A stretch of DNA of 33,927 bases from a virus, in IMG/VR virus record IMGVR_UViG_3300020055_001573, positions 1 to 33,927 of that record; one strand, given 5' to 3'. This document shows positions 20,479 through 28,871 of the stretch, in pieces. Every line of letters begins with the position of its first letter. Position 1 is the first letter of the stretch. The position numbers and the translations under genes were made by a program. The notes beneath the pieces are model-generated. The model was not told the origin of the DNA and searched no databases. It worked only from the letters and a program-made list of their open reading frames with translations.

Positions 20479-22782
20479 TTAAATTGCACACGCTTCACAA
20501 GCTTCTTCGTCTTGTTCGTCTAGTATAGACGGTTGTAGTGCAGTTTCTAGTTCTTCCTTTAGTTCACTTGGATCTTCTTTGTAATCGTAGGTGTTTTGAT
20601 AGTAAGAAGTTTTCCAACCATACTTATATGTGTTCAACAAATCCTGTAACATTACGCTCATCGGAACTTCGTTATCAGGATACTGTGTAGGATTGTAACT
20701 CCAATTGCCGCTAATTGCTTGATCAAAAAACTTTTGCATTACAGCAACTACATTAATATAACCTTCATTGCTTGGCATATCCCAAAGCAGTGTGTAAGAG
20801 TTTTTTAATGTTTGGAACTGTGGAACAATTTGCTTAAGAGGCCCTTTTTTGGACTTCTTAACGGACAAGTATCCGCGTGGTGGTTCGATTCCGTTAGTTG
20901 CGTTCGACACAACGGAACTGCTTTCTGATGGCATCTGAGCGGACAATGTCGAATGTCGAAGGCCGTGTTGTTTGATATCATTGCGTAAACCATCCCAATC
21001 ATAGTTTAACTTGTTCTCCACTATTGCATCAACATCTTTCTTGTAGGTATCTATTGGAAGGATGCCGTCGCTGTATTTAGTGCGGTTAAATGCATCACAG
21101 GCGCCTCTTTCCTGCGCCAATTTGTTGCTGGCTTTAAGTAGATAGTATTGGAACGCTTCGGATAAATCGTGTACTAGTTTCCAAGCACTTTGGTCTGCGT
21201 AATTTGCTTTGTGCTTTGCAAGATAATGAGCCAATCCAATATACCCAACTCCTAACGAACGTCTTGCTTTTGTTGAAATTTCTGCTGCCTTGATTGGATA
21301 GCGTTGGTAGTCAATAATTTCTTCTAAAGCTCTTACTGCTAAATCACACAATTCTTCTAAATCGTCTAGCTCTTTGATAACACCTACATTGATTGCACTA
21401 AGAATACACAGCGCAATTTCTCCTTCTTCGTCATCAATGTGCTGTAGTGGCTTAGTGGGTAGTGTAATCTCTTGACATAAATTACTCATATACACTGGAT
21501 CTTTGAACGAGCTGTGTGTATTACAGTGATCAACATTCATAATATAGATGCGTCCTGTTTCTGCACGTTCTTTAATTAGAGCAGAAAACAATTCCATTGC
21601 ATCAATCTTCTTTTTCTTAATGCTTGTGGCACGCTCATATTTTTCATATAGTTCTTTAAACTCATCTGGATCACCAAAGTATGCTTCGTATAATCCTGGA
21701 ACATCGTGAGGTGAGAAAAGAGTTATTTCGTCTCCAGCAAGTAGACGTTCATACATTGTCTTATTAAGTTGTATTGAGTAGTCTAGTTTACGTACACGGT
21801 TGTCTTCTGTACCTTTGTTGTTTTTCAATACTAGAATGTCTTCAATCTCTTGATGCCAAAACGGGAAGTGTGTAGTAGCTGAGCCACCTCTTACTCCGTT
21901 TTGTGTGCAACATCTGACTGTTGCTTCGAACTTTTTGAGGAACGGGACGATTCCTGTATGTGCAACTTCGCCTCCTCTAATTTTTGAATTAACTCCTCTG
22001 ATGCGCCCTGCGTTAATGCCGATGCCAGCTCTCTGCGCTGTGTAACGTCCAATAGACATATCACTGGCAAAAATGGAATCAAGGGTGTCGTCTGAATCAA
22101 CAAGGACGCAACTTGCAAATTGTCTAACGGGTGTTCTGACTCCTGCCATAACCGGCGTTGGAATGTTGATTCTAAAAAGTGAGGTCGCATCGTAGTATCT
22201 CCTTACGTAGTGCATACGGCTTTCTTTTGGATAACCTGCAAATAAAGTTGCAGCAATCATCATATACATAAATTGAGGCGTTTCAAATATTTCACCTGTT
22301 GACCTATCTTGACACAGGTACTTGTCTACAACCTGACGTAATCCTGCGTAGGTAAAGTTTTCATCTCTTTTGTGGTGAATATAGCTGTCTAATCGTTCTA
22401 TTTCTTCATCAGAATATACATCTAAGATACCCGGATCATACACGCCTCTATCAATATTCTTTTCAATCATTTCTTTAAGAGATATACTTTCATAGCGACC
22501 AAATACTTGTTTATTTGTACCATAAGAAAGTAAACGTGCTGCGGCATATTGGTAATTCGGATTGTCTAAGGAAATTAAATCATTAGCAGAACGTATAAGA
22601 ACTTCTTGAATTTCGTGAGTTGCCATTCCGTCATAAAATTGAATGTTTGCATTCATCTCAATTAAACTGCTGCTTACTCCGGCTAGACCCTCACAAGCGT
22701 GTTCGACTACTTTATGTATTTTATCGATATTCAAGTGTTCTTTTGTACCGTCACGTTTGACGATCATTGTTCCGTTAGACAT
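20479..22782 (-). CDS. nrdA: Ribonucleotide reductase class Ia, large subunit
   Basis: 767 residues, full length. N-terminal ATP-cone (MIVKRDGTKEHLNIDKIHKV). Active-site landmarks: FASCVLVDSDD (first Cys of the disulfide pair), SNLCQEITLP (thiyl Cys and Glu), AQMPSESSSVVSNATNGIEP, and a C-terminal CEACAI tail that passes electrons from glutaredoxin. Makes dNDPs for phage DNA. Starts 31 bases after the upstream gene with AGAGGA before ATG; an AATAAATA near 22811 may be chance, since RNR is normally early or middle. Confidence 0.97.
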   Translation of the reverse strand: MSNGTMIVKRDGTKEHLNIDKIHKVVEHACEGLAGVSSSLIEMNANIQFYDGMATHEIQEVLIRSANDLISLDNPNYQYAAARLLSYGTNKQVFGRYESISLKEMIEKNIDRGVYDPGILDVYSDEEIERLDSYIHHKRDENFTYAGLRQVVDKYLCQDRSTGEIFETPQFMYMMIAATLFAGYPKESRMHYVRRYYDATSLFRINIPTPVMAGVRTPVRQFASCVLVDSDDTLDSIFASDMSIGRYTAQRAGIGINAGRIRGVNSKIRGGEVAHTGIVPFLKKFEATVRCCTQNGVRGGSATTHFPFWHQEIEDILVLKNNKGTEDNRVRKLDYSIQLNKTMYERLLAGDEITLFSPHDVPGLYEAYFGDPDEFKELYEKYERATSIKKKKIDAMELFSALIKERAETGRIYIMNVDHCNTHSSFKDPVYMSNLCQEITLPTKPLQHIDDEEGEIALCILSAINVGVIKELDDLEELCDLAVRALEEIIDYQRYPIKAAEISTKARRSLGVGYIGLAHYLAKHKANYADQSAWKLVHDLSEAFQYYLLKASNKLAQERGACDAFNRTKYSDGILPIDTYKKDVDAIVENKLNYDWDGLRNDIKQHGLRHSTLSAQMPSESSSVVSNATNGIEPPRGYLSVKKSKKGPLKQIVPQFQTLKNSYTLLWDMPSNEGYINVVAVMQKFFDQAISGNWSYNPTQYPDNEVPMSVMLQDLLNTYKYGWKTSYYQNTYDYKEDPSELKEELETALQPSILDEQDEEACEACAI

Positions 22783-22810
22783 TTTATTCCTCTTTTCTTT
22801 TCATATTTGG

Positions 22811-22818
22811 TATTTATT
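22811..22818 (-). promoter_or_regulatory. Possible late-like motif AATAAATA before nrdA
   Basis: AATAAATA at 22818-22811, 28 bases before nrdA and overlapping the stop of the preceding gene. One mismatch to consensus; a late motif before RNR is unexpected. Confidence 0.25.
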
Positions 22819-23239
22819 GAAGTGTTGGCATCTTATATTCAATCTCTGAGTAGGCAGTACGAGGTATATCGTTTTTATGAACATAAGTGTCTCCGTTGAA
22901 TCCGATCACAACACTGTTAACATATAGTAGATAATATGTGCTACACTTTGCGTTGTCTCGTACAATATGTATCTCATACGAGTCTTGGGAAAAAACGTCT
23001 GATAATTGCAAGGTGTAACAAATTGCTAAAATCTTAACGAAGGGACAATAATTATTTTCCTTCAAAAGCTCCCAAGGATCAGGCCAGGTGCTTTGGCTAT
23101 AAGGATCTGTTGCTATCGTAACTAAAGGTGCTTTGTTATACAGGTCTATTACATCCTGCATCGGGTCAAGAGAAGTCTCTAAACTTTTACGAAAGTCACT
23201 CCAGTATTGCAATCTTTCTTCGTATTTTAGGTTAAACAT
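22814..23239 (-). CDS. Protein of unknown function after the fibre gene
   Basis: 141 residues. KYEERLQYWSDFRKSLETSL, DPMQDVIDLYNKAPLVTIAT, DPYSQSTWPDPWELLKENNY, CPFVKILAICYTLQLSDVFS, YEIHIVRDNAKCSTYYLLYV, VVIGFNGDTYV. Aromatic-rich alpha/beta protein without signal or membrane helix. Four bases after the beta-helix gene, so it may be a fibre chaperone or an accessory virion protein; inference from position only. Confidence 0.7.
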   Translation of the reverse strand: MFNLKYEERLQYWSDFRKSLETSLDPMQDVIDLYNKAPLVTIATDPYSQSTWPDPWELLKENNYCPFVKILAICYTLQLSDVFSQDSYEIHIVRDNAKCSTYYLLYVNSVVIGFNGDTYVHKNDIPRTAYSEIEYKMPTLQ

Positions 23240-23243
23240 CTAC

Positions 23244-24842
23244 CTACTGTTTTATTGTTACTTTATAGGAGAAACTTGCTGAGTCTCCACTAGTAGAGTT
23301 TAACATAGTCAGGGCGGCTGTGTCAACCGTTCCGTCACTATTTTCGTCATAAAGTTCTGCATTAAATTGCAAATTTTCATCAAATGCAGAGTCTCCGACA
23401 TAAACATATTCATCAGTGATTTGGATATCATTGTTAGCAGGATCGATCATCATTTCTATCTTTCCTGTTCTTTTTGCATTTACTGCATCACTTGTGTAGA
23501 TGTAATCGATTAGATAGCTTTTTGCAGTATCTGCTGAAAATCTTAATGTCTTTTCAAATGCACTATTGTTGCCTATTGTAATAGTTGCAGGAAATCCTGA
23601 TACACTAATATTTGTACCTGTTATTTCAGGAATATATGGATAGTTAATAAAATATAATGGATTTATAGATAGCTGTGCAGTTCTGACAAACTGATCATTA
23701 TCCGAAGTATTATTCGGCTTATTGAAATTTATAATAGATGTTTGAGCATTGCCATCTGTACCACCGTGGTTACCTACATTTTTAAATATATTGTTTTGGC
23801 TTAGATTAAAGAAACCTTCAACAATGTTGATACCTTCGCGGTAAACATTATCAAAAACACAATTTGAAATTTTATTATTAGACGGTCCTGTAGTTTGTCC
23901 TGTAGTACCTAATGTTGTTCCATAGCCAAAGTAAATTCCTATATCTACATTATTGAAACGTATGTTATCAAATATATTTTCCTTAATGTCAAAATCAGAA
24001 TATATACCATCAGAATAATTTTCTATTTCAATTCTCTCAAAAACATTATTGTTACAACTAACAAGCGTACTTAATGATTGTAATTTAATAGCTTGGTTTA
24101 ATCTAACAGCATCTCCAAAGTCCCAAGTACCCATAAATTTTAGATCTGTGAACTTACTTTCTTTACAACTTTGTAAAAGCAAACCGATTGCGTTTGCACT
24201 CTGTATTGTCATACCACTTAATTCAATTTCACGGGCTTGGTTTGCTGTTGTGCTTGTCGCATCATTTGCTGGTGCACCCGGGGTGCTTTCGTCATTTACA
24301 GTTTCAAAAGCATTTACTGTGGATTGTATATAAGTTTTGTCTATGCCTGCGCCTCTTATTGTTGCAAAAGGCGGCAAATACAAAGTTCTAGAAATTTGAT
24401 ATATTCCTGGCTCTAGGTGTAATACGACCCTTGATGAAGGTGTACCTTTATTTGCTGCATTTAGATATAATTGATCTATTGCTCTTTGTAAAGCATCTGT
24501 TTGGTCACTTCCGTCACCTGCTGCTCCAAATGCTTTTACACTTACAATATCATCTAGTCTATCTTGTAGTGTGCGAAGCACAGGAGAGTTTACAGTATCT
24601 CCTGTTTGCACATAACCGTCGACGCTTTTATAAGAATACGTGTTTGCAAATTGGAATAAATTATCGTGCTCACTTAATAGTTTTGTATTTCCTACATAAG
24701 GTGAACCTTCTGATACCGCTCCATTACCTATGTATAATTCTTGTGAATCTATTGACCAGCCAAACTCGCCTGATGCAAGTTGTGGTAAATCAGTCTTTTG
24801 ACCTCTGCGAATTTGTATTCTTGATATTGATACGACAGCCAC
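23244..24842 (-). CDS. Tail fibre / spike with right-handed beta-helix
   Basis: 532 residues from GTG 24842 with GTAGGAG upstream. The N-terminus (RIQIRRGQKTDLPQLASGEF, then GWSIDSQELYIGNG) is the virion-attachment repeat seen at the start of many phage fibre and tropism proteins. VKAFGAAGDGSDQTDALQRA opens a pectate-lyase-3 type beta-helix, with turns such as LEPGIYQISRTLYLPP and RGAGIDKTYIQS, and Asn-rich coils to about residue 400. A C-terminal beta domain follows. Likely binds or degrades host surface glycan. Confidence 0.88.
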   Translation of the reverse strand: MAVVSISRIQIRRGQKTDLPQLASGEFGWSIDSQELYIGNGAVSEGSPYVGNTKLLSEHDNLFQFANTYSYKSVDGYVQTGDTVNSPVLRTLQDRLDDIVSVKAFGAAGDGSDQTDALQRAIDQLYLNAANKGTPSSRVVLHLEPGIYQISRTLYLPPFATIRGAGIDKTYIQSTVNAFETVNDESTPGAPANDATSTTANQAREIELSGMTIQSANAIGLLLQSCKESKFTDLKFMGTWDFGDAVRLNQAIKLQSLSTLVSCNNNVFERIEIENYSDGIYSDFDIKENIFDNIRFNNVDIGIYFGYGTTLGTTGQTTGPSNNKISNCVFDNVYREGINIVEGFFNLSQNNIFKNVGNHGGTDGNAQTSIINFNKPNNTSDNDQFVRTAQLSINPLYFINYPYIPEITGTNISVSGFPATITIGNNSAFEKTLRFSADTAKSYLIDYIYTSDAVNAKRTGKIEMMIDPANNDIQITDEYVYVGDSAFDENLQFNAELYDENSDGTVDTAALTMLNSTSGDSASFSYKVTIKQ

Positions 24843-24869
24843 TTGTGTCTCCTACATATTAATTATATG

Positions 24870-24877
24870 TATTTATT
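24870..24877 (-). promoter_or_regulatory. Late promoter AATAAATA before the fibre gene
   Basis: AATAAATA, 27 bases before the GTG start and overlapping the metalloprotease stop codon. It overlaps a 7-bp palindrome TACATAT-N5-ATATGTA (24853-24871). Confidence 0.45.
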
Positions 24878-26160
24878 CAATCGATCACTTCTTCTTTGAT
24901 ATACCGTGCCTTAGATTGTATTGGTTTTAGTTTGTGATTATCAATTTTTTCACGTTCGTTATGTACTAAACTTACATCAAATCTAATTCTATTCAAAGAA
25001 TATGCTGTATCAGACCATTGTCTATCACCAGCTGATTTTGTTTGTTGATCACGTGTAACTTCAAAACAGGCCAGTAAAGAATTAGAATGGAATATACCAT
25101 TCCTACCGTATGACATTAAATCATCGTATCTACCACAGATATCATTCCATCCGTGTCCGAATTCTGGAAAAATATATCCTGTTGCCTGCCAAGCTTGATT
25201 TTCTGGTCCGTGAGCAAGTCCTACCGAGTGTCCTATTTCGTGTAAATCTGTATAGATATCACACCTACTCATAGAAGCAGGAGGCTTACCTTCTCTAAAA
25301 GTTGTGTTAACATTTGCAACACCGCAGGTATCAGGGTATGATGTGCCGTATCCTAATACAATATCAACCGGTAAACCTGTAGTAATATTTTCTAACTGTC
25401 TAGTCCTATGCCAGTGCCCTATATATACTTTTGTTAGTTTAAATTCAATATGCACTCCGGAGTTTGCATATATTTCATTATACTGCTGCACCTTTCTTTC
25501 CCATTTTTTCCACTGTGAAGAATCTGATGCATATTCGTCCAAAATTTCTACAGGTACATCTTCTCCATATTTATAATGAGATGCATATTCCACGATGCCT
25601 AATTCCCAGGTAACAAGTGTAGTGTCATCTTCTCCATAATAAATGAAATTCTGGCGGCTTCTGTTTTCATAGCCTACACAGTCTACTCTGTCATAAGTTT
25701 CACATACAGGTTCTGGATCAATTGTATATTGTATTTCTTGTCTGCCTAGCGTGAATATTCCTGTACCAACTTCACCGTCGCCGTAAATTTCTACAGTATC
25801 TCTCCCTACTCTTATTGCTTTACCAATAGTTGTACTATGATGGACCATACCCCAAGGTTCGTCGCGGCCTAGCATATCAATATATTCTACATCAATTATT
25901 GCAGGTTTAAATCTGTCGCCTATTGCTTGTTCTATTTTTAAGGTTAGTGTTCTATCAAACCCACATTTCCAAGATCTTCTATCTTTTGTTGAGTAACGAT
26001 TGCCTTGTTCGTCTTCGTAAATAAACCACTGAACACCAGGATAGTCTTTACTGCAACCAGTTTTTATAAGTTTATCACCATACGCGGCACCTGTCCAAAA
26101 ACCTACAACAAAAAATGTTAAAAATAAAAATAATTTACGCATACCTTTCATAATAATCAT
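24877..26160 (-). CDS. Exported metzincin zinc metalloprotease
   Basis: 427 residues from ATG 26160; ATGs at 26151 and 26142 are close alternatives, and a longer frame to 26304 would lie inside the exonuclease gene. Signal sequence RKLFLFLTFFVVGFWTGAAY. The zinc site HEIGHSVGLAH is a full H-E-x-x-H-x-x-G-x-x-H metzincin motif (residues 307-317), and LMSYG at about 349 is the Met-turn. The N-terminal 200 residues are beta-rich with several Cys. It would act in the periplasm or outside the cell. It lies before the fibre gene, so cleavage of surface protein or processing of a virion part are options. Substrate unknown. Confidence 0.85.
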   Translation of the reverse strand: MIIMKGMRKLFLFLTFFVVGFWTGAAYGDKLIKTGCSKDYPGVQWFIYEDEQGNRYSTKDRRSWKCGFDRTLTLKIEQAIGDRFKPAIIDVEYIDMLGRDEPWGMVHHSTTIGKAIRVGRDTVEIYGDGEVGTGIFTLGRQEIQYTIDPEPVCETYDRVDCVGYENRSRQNFIYYGEDDTTLVTWELGIVEYASHYKYGEDVPVEILDEYASDSSQWKKWERKVQQYNEIYANSGVHIEFKLTKVYIGHWHRTRQLENITTGLPVDIVLGYGTSYPDTCGVANVNTTFREGKPPASMSRCDIYTDLHEIGHSVGLAHGPENQAWQATGYIFPEFGHGWNDICGRYDDLMSYGRNGIFHSNSLLACFEVTRDQQTKSAGDRQWSDTAYSLNRIRFDVSLVHNEREKIDNHKLKPIQSKARYIKEEVID

Positions 26161-26815
26161 ACACTCTATTCCACCATTCTTTTTCCCATTCAGCAAATTC
26201 GTCTGGCCAAATATCAAACTGCTGGTATTCTCCTGCACGGCTGCACATAAAAACGTGTCCTTCACGTATGTCAGTGCCGTGTACTTCGTTGTGTGCAATA
26301 GCATAGGCGGTTAATTGTAAAAAATAATCAACTACCCATTCTTCTTTCTTGGGCTTGTTAGTTTGTTTAAAATCCATTATGCAGGGCTGGCCTTTGTAGG
26401 TGCCAACTAGATCTGTAGTACCTGCATAGATGTTTGGAACATATAAAGGAACTTCGCTGCCCCATATTTCGTCTACATCTACCATTGCTTGTTCTTTAAT
26501 TTGTGTAGCCATCATATGGGCTTGTTGAGCATAAGGATTACTGCCGGGATCAGGCCAGTCACCTGTATCAATATAATCTTCTAGGTACTTGTGCATTCTA
26601 GTACCTACACCTGCTGCTTCAGTTACAATCTCTTGTGCTTTCTTTTCGCCTACACGCTTCTTCCAGGCAATAAGATGTGTTTTATCCTTTGTTGCATCAA
26701 GTATAGTAGTAACACTTGCTACAGGTGCACCACCCGGAGCAGCATATCTACGTTTACCGTCTACTTCTACTCGTTTCAAGCGTTCGTATTTAAATTTTTC
26801 AGTTATCAGACTCAT
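26135..26815 (-). CDS. PD-(D/E)XK exonuclease (RecB/Cas4-like)
   Basis: 226 residues from ATG 26815, preferred to TTG 26821 for its GAAGAG spacing. Core residues: H75 (GVGTRMHKYLED), E121 (GSEVPLYV), D135 (GTTDLVG), D148-x-K150 (IMDFKQT) and Q167 in DYFLQLTAYA, i.e. the full PD-(D/E)XK set with Q motif. This exonuclease is common in marine T4-like phages and probably degrades or resects host or phage DNA. It overlaps the NifU-like gene by 17 bases; its own 3' end overlaps the protease start. Confidence 0.88.
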   Translation of the reverse strand: MSLITEKFKYERLKRVEVDGKRRYAAPGGAPVASVTTILDATKDKTHLIAWKKRVGEKKAQEIVTEAAGVGTRMHKYLEDYIDTGDWPDPGSNPYAQQAHMMATQIKEQAMVDVDEIWGSEVPLYVPNIYAGTTDLVGTYKGQPCIMDFKQTNKPKKEEWVVDYFLQLTAYAIAHNEVHGTDIREGHVFMCSRAGEYQQFDIWPDEFAEWEKEWWNRVYDYYERYA

Positions 26816-27149
26816 TATCAATCTCTTCTATATCGCTAATATCCCAAGACTGATGAAAGGAGAAAGGATCGCTGTAAAAAGGATTTACTGTTGAGTGAGG
26901 ATCTTCTATACCTTCTACACCTGTTACTTCTGGTACCATATTCCTTAGCATATTTTCCACACCATTACGAAGTGTGAAATAACTTCCGGCACAACCAGAA
27001 CAGGCTCCACTCAACTCTACAATTACAATTCCTTTTTCGAAGTTTATAAAATTTATAACACCTCCGTGTTGTTCTACAACTGGAGTTACATATTCATTTA
27101 AAATTCTTACAATATGTTCTACAATCTCACTATGGGTTCGTTCAGTCAT
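26799..27149 (-). CDS. NifU C-terminal domain (Nfu) iron-sulfur carrier
   Basis: 116 residues. HIVRILNEYVTPVVEQHGGV and VELSGACSGCAGSYFTLRNG with C50-S-G-C53 are the Nfu domain; two copies bind one 4Fe-4S cluster at a dimer interface. The C-terminal 30 residues are acidic and extra to the domain. It could deliver or repair clusters for host ferredoxin (electron source of the bilin reductase) or for phage enzymes. Own sigma70 promoter and AGGAGGT. Confidence 0.9.
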   Translation of the reverse strand: MTERTHSEIVEHIVRILNEYVTPVVEQHGGVINFINFEKGIVIVELSGACSGCAGSYFTLRNGVENMLRNMVPEVTGVEGIEDPHSTVNPFYSDPFSFHQSWDISDIEEIDNESDN

Positions 27150-27170
27150 AAGACCTCCTAGTAATTACTT

Positions 27171-27199
27171 AGTGTAGCATCAGTGTGGAAAGTTGTCAA
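27171..27199 (-). promoter_or_regulatory. Sigma70 promoter for nfu-exonuclease-protease
   Basis: TTGACA at 27199-27194, 17-base spacer ending TGC, TACACT at 27176-27171, 22 bases before the ATG. Confidence 0.7.
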
Positions 27200-27204
27200 G
27201 TGGT

Positions 27205-27447
27205 TTATAGATCCTTAAGGTCAACAGCATTTTTTGCCATTTTACCTACAGTGTCGCTAGGACGACCTGGATTGCCTTTGAGATTCTTAACATCGTCTAC
27301 TTCACTTGATTTAAACTCAATCTTTTCTTGATCAAAGTTTGTAACAAGTTGCTGAAGTTTTGGATCAGCATCATATGCTGCTTTAAAAACTTCGTAATTA
27401 AACTGGCCACGGCCTTGGTTTTGCATAAACTTATCTAGTTTAATCAT
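27205..27447 (-). CDS. Small protein, possibly the -1 frame extension of the upstream gene
   Basis: 80 residues if begun at ATG 27447: KFMQNQGRGQFNYEVFKAAY, DADPKLQQLVTNFDQEKIEF, then VDDVKNLKGNPGRPSDTVGK. There is no good Shine-Dalgarno at usual spacing (an AGGAG lies 14 bases away, in a hairpin loop). The same frame stays open upstream for 28 more codons, to the A8 slip site in the preceding gene, with protein-like codons (ELVSEGVDSDFIYTVLRQQK). It is either a separate small protein or the C-terminal part of a frameshift fusion. Function unknown. Confidence 0.65.
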   Translation of the reverse strand: MIKLDKFMQNQGRGQFNYEVFKAAYDADPKLQQLVTNFDQEKIEFKSSEVDDVKNLKGNPGRPSDTVGKMAKNAVDLKDL

Positions 27448-27451
27448 AGAT

Positions 27452-27474
27452 AAAGCGGCAACTCCTGCCGCTTT
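27452..27474 (-). other. Stem-loop near the 27447 start
   Basis: 9-bp stem AAAGCGGCA with TGCCGCTTT around a 5-base loop on the plus strand. On the minus strand only TTTATC follows, so a terminator is doubtful. It lies within the open extended frame and its loop holds AGGAG. Confidence 0.5.
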
Positions 27475-27524
27475 TTGTTGTCTTAGAACAGTATAAATGA
27501 AGTCGCTATCTACGCCTTCAGAGA

Positions 27525-28412
27525 CTAATTCTTTTTTTTAGAACTTTCGTTCATTTGGCTCCACTGTTCATCACAGTCTGCCTTTGACATACCTAGTGCC
27601 ATATACTTCTTACAGAACGCATCTTTTGACATTTTTTCAGCATCGGCCATCATTTCTTTTTTAGAAGCGCCTTCGCTGATAGGCTTGCCTTTGATGTTTT
27701 TAGACTCACGCTTTTCTCTGCCAGCTTCTTCTTCGCCACCTGCTGCTGCATCATCTGCTTCAAAGTCGTCGCCTTCTGGTTCAATGTCCATATCCATATC
27801 ATCGCCGTCGACAGTTGGTTCCATATCCATATCGTCGTCGCCCATTGTATCCATTGGTTCAGCTTCGCCTGTTAATTGTCCAACACCTTGTGTTAGCGAA
27901 CCACGAGTTGATTCCATTGCTGTATACATCGCTTCAAGTGCTGGCTTTACAGTGTTTGTAAATGTTTCACTTGCTTCTGAACCCATTTCATCGCGGATAG
28001 CGTCTGCTAGTTCTAGCATTGATTCTGTTTGCATTTCAGCTGTGTCTTCCATCCAACCAGTAACACGGTCGACCATATCTTTTGCTGCCATTACAAGTTC
28101 AGCTTTATCTTCTTCGCCTTCATTTACTTGTTGAATCGCTTCGTCAATTGCTATTGATACATCATCTCTTTCAGCCAGTGCAGCATTAAGAACATCAAGG
28201 AAGAGTTTGTTTTTTGAATATTCTTCTTTTTGTACTGCATCAAAACTTTCAGTAGTTTCAACATTAAAAACTCTTGTGCGAATTTTGTTTCGAGCATCTT
28301 GAAGTTGTTCTGTTGTAAATGCATCAATGTTTATTTTTGAGCCAAAGCGTTTTGCTAGACTTTCATTCAGCGATTTTGCTGTAACTGGTTTTGTAAATTC
28401 TCTAATGTTCAT
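27525..28412 (-). CDS. Acidic virion-type protein with capsid-targeting-like N-terminus
   Basis: 295 residues. MNIREFTKPVTAKSLNESLA opens with the shared M-x-I/F-x-E motif. A helical first half (FDAVQKEEYSKNKLFLDVLN, AELVMAAKDMVDRVTGWMED) is followed by a very acidic Asp/Met/Glu stretch (GDDDMDMEP, DDMDMDIEPEGDD), then a Lys/Met helix. The stop TAG directly follows TCT-AAA-AAA-AAG-AAT, which contains the -1 slippery heptamer A-AAA-AAG. GGGAAGAG lies before the start and GATAAATA 31 bases upstream. Probably a scaffold-core or internal head protein; inference from composition and motif. Confidence 0.75.
   Translation of the reverse strand: MNIREFTKPVTAKSLNESLAKRFGSKINIDAFTTEQLQDARNKIRTRVFNVETTESFDAVQKEEYSKNKLFLDVLNAALAERDDVSIAIDEAIQQVNEGEEDKAELVMAAKDMVDRVTGWMEDTAEMQTESMLELADAIRDEMGSEASETFTNTVKPALEAMYTAMESTRGSLTQGVGQLTGEAEPMDTMGDDDMDMEPTVDGDDMDMDIEPEGDDFEADDAAAGGEEEAGREKRESKNIKGKPISEGASKKEMMADAEKMSKDAFCKKYMALGMSKADCDEQWSQMNESSKKKN
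27531..27537 (-). other. Candidate -1 ribosomal frameshift heptamer
   Basis: A-AAA-AAG read in the zero frame, within an A8 run (27539-27532). A -1 slip makes GAA the next codon and continues to 27205. A weak 5-bp stem (TGAAG...CTTCA) begins about 10 bases downstream. A ninth A, lost by sequencing error, would give the same fusion. Confidence 0.4.
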
Positions 28413-28442
28413 TATCTCTTCCCAAATGAATTGTTTATATGT

Positions 28443-28450
28443 TATTTATC
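28443..28450 (-). promoter_or_regulatory. Late promoter GATAAATA
   Basis: GATAAATA, 30 bases before the ATG at 28412, just after the stop region of the 139-residue gene. Confidence 0.55.
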
Positions 28451-28451
28451 T

Positions 28452-28871
28452 CTAAGAAAAAATATATCTGTCTAAAATGTTTCTTACGCGATCTGATTCT
28501 GCTAAAGCAATATCCAATCTAGTTTCCCTAATATCTCTTTTGAAGGGATCTGTTGTAGTTTTTAAACTATTTTTGTAAAAAATTGCATCATTATAATGTT
28601 TTGACATCTTTGTTTCTAATGACATTACCTTTTCTACAACATCTTTTCCTACTGCAAGATTTTTTGCTATAGCTAGAGCAGTGCTCTTAAATTCAGTTCT
28701 CACTACCTGCCTATTTTCTTTTGCATTATATATAAGATATCCTTTAGGACTTTTGCGTACTACAATATGTTTGATCCTGATGGAATTACCTTTTTGATGC
28801 GGGATTGGTACAGATTCTAAACCTTTATTGACAATTTCATCTAATTGTCTAGCAATATATTCAGAATTCAT
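28452..28871 (-). CDS. Virion-operon protein, unknown
   Basis: 139 residues. SEYIARQLDEIVNKGLESVP, IRIKHIVVRKSPKGYLIYNA, KENRQVVRTEFKSTALAIAK, then a long helix with MSLETKMSKHYNDAIFYKNS and LDIALAESDRVRNILDRYIF. It lacks the shared capsid-targeting motif of its neighbours. Overlaps the 67-residue gene by 11 bases. No family recognised. Confidence 0.75.
   Translation of the reverse strand: MNSEYIARQLDEIVNKGLESVPIPHQKGNSIRIKHIVVRKSPKGYLIYNAKENRQVVRTEFKSTALAIAKNLAVGKDVVEKVMSLETKMSKHYNDAIFYKNSLKTTTDPFKRDIRETRLDIALAESDRVRNILDRYIFS

Noticed and set aside
23299-23328. TTGACA in the fibre gene
   Set aside because: The matching -10 is poor (TTAAAC) and it lies inside coding sequence.
27492-27499. 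Plus-strand TATAAATG late-like motif
   Set aside because: No plus-strand gene follows, and the last base differs from consensus.
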